Assembly: GCA_027625915.1 (NCBI GenBank)
Contig: JANTQA010000016.1
Coordinates: forward strand, 3,663,001-3,727,000
Reading direction: 5' to 3'
Source: Anaeramoeba flamelloides
Lineage: Eukaryota > Metamonada > Anaeramoebidae
Length of the DNA: 64,000 bases
Part shown: piece after piece, positions 57,701 to 64,000 of the stretch
Position numbering within the stretch: the first letter of the stretch is position 1
How the letters are laid out: each line of letters begins with the position of its first letter
Position numbers and translations under genes: made by a program
Notes under the pieces: model-generated
Told to the model about the DNA's origin: nothing
Database searches by the model: none
The model's input: only the letters and a program-made list of their open reading frames with translations

Positions 57701-57866
57701 CAGATTTTATTTATTGAAATACACTGAAAAAAAGTTGAACAACAAGATTTTTTATGAATAATTAAATCCATTTTCAAAGACATTAAATAGTCTCAATTTT
57801 CTGAGTGATTATTTGTCTTTTTGAAGATCTCTTTTTTTTCAACATGATCTTTTTAAAAAAAAAGAA

Positions 57867-57899
<33 letters not shown>

Positions 57900-60598
57900 A
57901 AAAGAAAAAGCAAAACTAAAATTTGCAAAATTGGAAAAAATGATTCTGATCCTAAAATTTGAAAATATTTTTTTGGAAAGAATACTGGAATAAGTCCTCA
58001 AAACAGCTTCTCATAAACATTATAAAGTGAGTTGAAATTTTTGAAAAATAGTTTATTTTTAATAACAAAAAATAACAATTGACAATTCAAAAATGAAAAT
58101 TAAAAGAATAAGCAAGGCTCTATAAGTTGATCTGTAGTATAAGTTAATTAAATACTCTTTGTAGAAGAGTTATTTTTTGTCATTTTTTTTATCATATCCC
58201 TGAAAAAAATAGATATATTTATTAATCATAATCTTCTAAAGCTTTCAATATCCAAATGTGTTATTTAACGTTAATATAATTTTAATAACAATGTAATTTA
58301 TTTATTTAAAAGGTCATTACTTTAATTTGAGATAACAAAGCCTTACTTTGTATTGTAAAAAAATTCTTTATGTGTGAAAATTGATCTGTCATTTTTTTTA
58401 GTTTTGATAGAAAATTTTTTTTACTTATAACTTAATCAATATCTACATATCTTCAAATAGAATTGAAAACATATAAATGAATTTTGATGGTTTTAAAAAT
58501 CAATTATGTTGATTCCATATTGCTCATTTTTAATGAAAGTGGCCCAATTTTTTTTTCAAATATAATTTTTTTTTTCAAAATTGACCTTTGGAGAAAAAAT
58601 AAAAAAAAAGTTGAATAATAAAACAAAAAATCAAAGGAAAGTTGATAGAAATATGAAATTAAACTTAAAAAATAAATAATTATCATCAAAATTGAAAAAA
58701 ATCAGAGTTTTAGGATAATATTATTGAGAAAAACCACAAGTTCATTTTGATCTTCAATTGAATATTAAAAAAAATTCCAAAATAAATCAATATAATTATT
58801 ATACAATCATTTTCACTGTTTTCGTAATAATAAGAGTATAATTTTAACAAGTAACTATCGATTTTGAAACAATAATAAAAAATTATAAAAGAATTAGGTT
58901 TTAAAAAAAAATCAAAGAATAAAAATGATAAAAAATGTGTAAAAATTATTCCAAATTTGGAAAATTTCCAGAATAAAGTTTTCTTCTTGTGTCCATGTAA
59001 TCCCTTGGGACATATATAATTCTCTCTATTACAACTTGGCCTTTTTGACTGTAAAATATTATAAAACCAGTTAAAAGGCAAATATTATCTCGAAAAAAAA
59101 CTTTTAATCGTCTTTTTTTGGAAATACTTTACTAAAGTATATATTCATTATGTATATTATTTTTGCATAACGATATCATAGTGTATAATGATATATCTCT
59201 AATTATAATTATTAATTTTATAAATTTATCAAAGATTTGATAAAATAAAAAAAATTTTTGAAAAATTTGAAATCTAATAAAATAGAAAAATTATGAAATT
59301 CTAAAAAAATAATATTATTATAATAAATTAAAAAATTAGAATAAAAACAAGAAAGATGTTTAAAAGTTGTTGTATATATCTTTTAAAATTATATTTTTAT
59401 ATGGTTAATATCGATTAATAATCTGTTTTCTTTATAATATGGGATATAACTTTACTCTAAGAAATCAAAAAAAAAAAAAAAAAGAGTCATCAGATGAAAA
59501 AATTCAGTAATTAATTATTTTAATAAATAATTTCAATTTTAAACATTTTAGGAAATATTTTAATTTCTTACAATATAGGGTATTTCATTGATATGATTAC
59601 TGATGGATTCAAAGAATTTTATCAAAGTATATTGCAGAATTTGTTTTCGATTTGCTGATAACGGTTCTTTTATGTGTTTTTTTTAATCAAATAATAATAA
59701 AATGGCTATCTCAAAAACAATTGTCTATCAAAAATTTTAATAAAAATACAAATTAAGAATGGAATAATTTAACATTTTTTTTCAATTTTTTTTGAAATTT
59801 TTTGTTTTTTTAGATTATAAAAATTGTCTATCAAAAATTTACTACCATTTTTTGAGATAAATTTTTTAATTTGATCCTTTATTTGGAGAATTTCTTTTTA
59901 ATTAATAGAACTTTAAGTTATTAATACCATATTTCTTTTGAGTTTCTTGACAGTTTCTTTGATTGGTTCATATACAGGTCTTTCTCTAACAAAAAAAAAC
60001 AAACAAGATTTTATTTTGAAACATGGATTAAAGTTTTCTATATGTACTATTTTGACAACTGTTGACTTCCTTATCCTAATTGCCAAATCTTTGATTTTGA
60101 CTGTAAATCTCTTTTTAGGGATATAGATTTTTTAGAAATAGTGTTTATTTTATCGATCTCTCCTAGTAAATAAATGAAATTTAGCATCGTTTGCCTTTGT
60201 ATCACTTATACTACTTGTTCTTCTAAATTTTTAATCCAAAAATAAATTGAAAATTTTGAATCTGGAGTTATTTGATAAAAAAGTGATGAATTATCGAGTT
60301 AACACAATTTAACTTTCACTCTACCCACAATAATAAAAGATGATAAAATTAGTGCCAATATGAGGAAAAGTTCTTGATAGTTCAAAGATATTTAATTCAA
60401 CTAAAAAAGAAAAATAGTGATCTTTTTTTCGAAAACTGTTTTAACAACTGTTAAATAAAATTGTTAAAAAAATAATAAAACAAAAATAAAGTAAACAAAT
60501 TTTCTTCCTTAAAATTCAACAAATTAACTAAATAATAATCACCATTTCTTCATTTTTTCAATTTTTCAGTGTAATTTGTTTCTTTTTTTTTTCATTGA

Positions 60599-61551
60599 AT
60601 GAGTGTTTCTGTTAAAAAACAACAACCAAATTTAATTAGTGGTCAAAACAAAAGTAAATTACTCTCACACCAAAGCCAAATATTCAAGTATTTCTGATTA
60701 TTTTAATTCTTTTTTTCTTCTTTTGTTTTTAAAAAAAAAACAAAAAATAATTTAGATTTCTCGAAATGGAGTGTTCCAAAAATTGATCCCTTCGAAGAAA
60801 CTCCAACTCAAAATATGAAAACTGAAGATCAATGTCCTTTCTTTCTAAATTCAAAAGGCTTAGTTTTTGATAAATATTATAATCTCATCGATAATTATCA
60901 AAAGGAGCAAAATAAAAAAGAAAAAGAACAACAACAAGAACAAGACACTTCAAACCACCTAAGTGTTCGCGCCAATAAATTAGAAAACAATTGCAAATTT
61001 TATCGTGAAAAATACTCACCAAATAACATCTTTGCACTCAAACCATTCCCCCAGGTCGACAAATTCGACAAATTTGAAGAATATGAAAAGGCTGTTTTAG
61101 ATTGGGAATTACAAACAAAATCACAGATAGGCTATTTACAATTACCCCAAACAATAAGTAGGGTTTATTATCGTCCTGCGGTTGTAAAATCAGAAGTAAG
61201 TCATTTTCGAGTTTCAGATGCGAATCAGGTTTTCAAAATTTAAATCGAAAATATTTTTCTTTATTTTTGATTTCGCCTCTTTCCAATAAATTATTTTTTT
61301 TTTTTTGTTAAATTACTTTTTCTCTAAAATTTCTTCTGTGGAAATAATCCTTTCTGTTTAAATGGTTTTAATTTTTTGATTTTTAATTTAACCACCAAAA
61401 CCAGGACGATCAATACGCAAACTTTTCCTATCGAAATTCATTAGCTTCTACAGGAGATAGGTCTTCCAAAGTAAGAAAGAATGGATCAGAATCAAGCATT
61501 TCAATAAGTAGTATCAACGATGAAGGATTTCAGAATAATGGTTTAAACGAG
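60599..61551 (+). CDS. 5' exons of an unrecognised gene (continues, 3' end not found)
   Basis: Exons 60599-60653, 60756-61195 and 61405-61551 join in frame across GT-AG introns of 102 and 209 nt, giving at least 214 residues. The product begins MSVSVKKQQPNLISG, then NFSKWSVPKIDPFEETP, a Gln/Lys-rich stretch, and a conserved-looking core with FEEYEKAVLDWELQTK and LPQTISRVYYRP. It then turns Ser-rich (SESSISISSINDEG). I do not recognise the family. The third exon ends at GLNE before a GTACTA donor, and I found no next exon in the remaining 2.4 kb, so the gene probably continues past the window after another large intron. Alternatively the frame reads on for about 67 codons to a stop near 61755, but that extension is Phe-rich and intron-like. 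An ATG at 60815 would give only a shortened form. Confidence 0.7.
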
Positions 61552-64000
61552 GTACTATTTTTTTGTTTTTTCCTTTCTTCTTTCCTTTATTTTGCAAAGA
61601 AAAATTTTACCATAAACTTTTTTTTCATTTCCCCAAAATTCGGAGAAAAATCAAAACAAACACACACCTTATTAATAAGAGTAATGAAGAAACCACAACC
61701 AATAGTGTCTAATTTATTGAAAGAACATAAAATTTACTTATTTTTGACAATCTAAAATAATACGAGAAGGAATTGGGGAATTGATTAAAAAAAAAAGAGA
61801 TACTAAGTATTGAAAACATTTTTGACAAAAATACCGAAATTGCAACTGTACAATTTATATATACCTCCCCTTTCCCTATAAATAAACATTTTTAACACAA
61901 TACAGAAATTTCAAGGATATCTCTTTGATATACACATCCCAATCATAAATAAACATTTTGACTTCTCTTTTCAAAATGTTAATCAAAAATAATAGATAAA
62001 ACACTAAAATTAATAAAATTAATAAAATTATTGAAAATAACATATTTTAGGATTAGAGAAATTAGTGAAAATGATTTTTTTAGTGAGAAAATAAGATTAT
62101 TAGGAGTTTGACCGAATATTGCTAATTTCTGATTTTATCACGAATTTTCATAGTTTTCACGAATTTAACAATTATTCCTGAAAATATCTTTGCCAACTCA
62201 AAAATTTAAGATATAATCTTTTGATTATTTACAAAAAATCGAAATAATGAAGTATCAGTTACATTCTTACAACGCATTTTTTAATGTTTATTGACTTTTT
62301 AAGTTATTTTTTTGAGAGCATTAATTAAAAATAAAAATTTTTCACAATTTATTACAACTTTTTTTTTTTTTTATCGCAAATTTGGATAATATACGTGTTT
62401 TTATTATTATCAGAAATATTTTAGATTATCAGCAAAAAAACATAAATCGACGATAATCTACATTATTGTGAAAAGATAAATTACTCTCTAATTTATCGAT
62501 TTGTTATAAAAATTCTAATATTGCTGATAATCCCTATTTGTCCAGAAAAAGAAAAACTTTTACAAAAGAGTTTCAAAAAAGTAAAATATAATTCTAAAAA
62601 AATAAAAATGAGTTTTGACCAAAAAAAAAACTCACTAATGGAGTAAAATTACAAATGTAAAATTTCATAAATTCTCAAATCAATATATATATACATATTA
62701 GTAAATTATTTTATCTAACCCAAAAAGATTTCAATTCAAATTAATATATGGATAAAGAGAAAAATAACAAAATTTTTAAACAATAATACACATTCTGCAA
62801 GAATAATTTATAAAACTGAATCAAAACCTGATCAAGCCAGAATATCAATCTCTAAAAGAAGATATAAACTCAAAAACAAATTCGAACTTCTGGATTTTGA
62901 ACATATTTAGACAAATTCAAATTTCCAAAAAAAAAAGATGAAAATATGAATTGTGAAGTAGAAAATTTAAAATTATTAAATGTAAATCTAAATAAATTTT
63001 GACAAAACTTAATATTAAATAATTATGGATGAAAAGGTCAAGAATATTTTAAAAATTATTAGGAAAATAATATCAATAAATAGTTGTGCTGTCAAGTGCT
63101 GTAGAGTACCGTGGAGTGCCTAGTTTTTCTTGAGATTTTCTATTTTATTTGTTAAGTTTTCTAGGTTTTTTTGAGGTTTTCTATTTTATTTGTGAAGTGT
63201 TCTAGTTTTTTTTGATGTTTTCTAAAAAATTTGTAAAAACTATCGATTTTCGTTAGGTTTTTTTTACTTTAGAAATAAACCGAAAATTTCTTAAAATTTT
63301 CTGTTTATTTCTAAAGTAAAAAACACCTAACGAAAACCTAGAACACTTCACAAATAAACAGAAAACTCAAGAAAAGCTAATTGTTGTTTTTTTTAATTTA
63401 AGAAATAAAAAGAAAATTTAAAAAACTCAAGAAACATCACAAATAAAACAGAAAACCTCAAGAAAACCTAACGGAACTTAAATTGATTTAAGAAAGAAAC
63501 CGAAAATTTTTTGGATTTTCTTTTTATTTCTAAAATAAAAAAATAATAACGATGATTTTCAAGAATTCAAAAGAATTGAGTAAAATCTTTCATTTTGCTC
63601 TATTCTTTTAAATTCTGGAAAAGCTAATGGAATTTTTTTTAAATTCTTGTTTTGATTCAAAAATCAATTGATTTTCTAAACAAAACAAAAATTAAAAAAA
63701 AACTAACTTCTTTAAGAGGAATAGAATTTCATTTTTTGAAAATTCAAAATAAACAAATAAAAAAAAAAAATTCAAAATCTTTCAAGATTAATTTTCGATT
63801 CGGTAAGGAGAAAATAGCATCTCCAAATGTGTAAAAAATTTTAAAATACCTTAAAATTTTAACTTTGAACACTTTCTCTAGAGTTTGCATTCTTGAAAGT
63901 CAACAAATATTAAGTTAAAAGGTAATATTCACAGAGCCTCAAAACTTGGAACTTTCTCAAACAGTTATAACAATTGATTTTTTTTGTTATTAATTGTTTA
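61552..64000. other. Probable intron or intergenic sequence with repeats
   Basis: No coding exon recognised. Includes family C copy 3 with its internal foldback. If the 60.6 kb gene continues, this is at least 2.4 kb of intron. The open frame at 63652-63834 lies in repeat-derived sequence and is not supported. Confidence 0.45.
62930..63620 (+). repeat. Dispersed repeat family C, copy 3, with internal foldback
   Basis: Aligns with 50040-50640. It includes GTGCTGTAGAGTACCGTGGA and several TGTGAAGTGTTCTAG words. Around a centre near 63292 the sequence is palindromic: 'cgttaggttttttttactttagaaataaacc' is answered by 'ttatttctaaagtaaaaaacacctaacg', with CCTAGAACACTTCAC beyond it. Confidence 0.6.

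Larger units (their letters stand above)
55388..60598. other. Intergenic region, repeats only
   Basis: 5.2 kb with no supported gene. It contains family G copy 2, an ATT microsatellite followed by T and G runs (56950-57026), a short hairpin at about 57490-57700 (ends AAAAATTGTGACTCA), a Tc1-type terminus-like word at about 55985-56010, and a family A-like fragment near 59990-60060 ('attttgaaacatggatta'). Open frames at 58710-59081 (-) and 59938-60126 (+) are not supported. Confidence 0.5.

Noticed and set aside
59938-60126. 62-residue hydrophobic frame resembling a membrane protein
   Set aside because: Overlaps a fragment related to family A near 33245; the frame is not kept in that relative.
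1-64000. Search for tRNA, rRNA, snRNA and CRISPR-like arrays
   Set aside because: No cloverleaf-like segment with A/B box words, no conserved rRNA text and no regularly spaced direct-repeat array was seen. The only tandem array is the 9-bp unit at 24.5 kb.

Overview
This window is nuclear DNA from a very AT-rich microbial eukaryote. The evidence is spliced genes with GT-AG introns, the standard genetic code, and a eukaryote-specific protein set: SAGA-type ADA2, ESCRT-I VPS28, calnexin, a P4-ATPase, a GATA factor and a PITH protein. The composition, the Asn/Gln/Lys/Ser homopolymers and the Dickkopf-like cysteine-rich surface proteins suggest a free-living amoeboid protist; Anaeramoebae or an amoebozoan is a guess, since no rRNA or marker gene is present to settle it.

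Layout. 530-5583 (+): ADA2, split by a 3.7 kb intron that cuts its ZZ finger. 8006-9702 (+): a candidate gene of very short exons. 10372-10875 (-): a PITH protein resembling the TXNL1 C-terminus. 14127-15608 (-): calnexin with a reduced P-domain. 20130-27701 (-): a tandem family of three cysteine-rich secreted or membrane proteins; one looks whole and two lack a visible first exon. 31026-38498 (+): a P4-ATPase in five exons with one 2.9 kb intron. 43947-45159 (-): VPS28 with a long Asn/Gln-rich N-terminus, with a possible tiny spliced gene just upstream on the same strand. 53873-55387 (+): a GATA-finger protein with a possible BAH-like C-terminal region. 60599 to at least 61551 (+): the 5' exons of an unrecognised gene.

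The gene-poor stretches (about 60% of the window) are not random filler. Comparison by eye shows at least seven dispersed repeat families. They include a Tc1/mariner-type MITE family with TA target duplications, a MITE family with ends reading TTTTCATTCAGCTTT, a MITE nested inside a larger inverted-repeat element, an approximately 1.8 kb element (family F) whose 45.7-47.5 kb copy holds an RGS-like open frame, and a 2.2 kb repeat that makes up most of the large P4-ATPase intron. Intron length is bimodal: about 40-210 nt, or about 3-4 kb.

The recognised genes are housekeeping functions with no obvious shared pathway beyond general chromatin control (ADA2, GATA) and endomembrane biology (calnexin, VPS28, P4-ATPase). 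The most distinctive coding feature is the cysteine-rich trio. The most distinctive DNA feature is the layered MITE and foldback landscape. All alignments were made by eye, so repeat boundaries are approximate.
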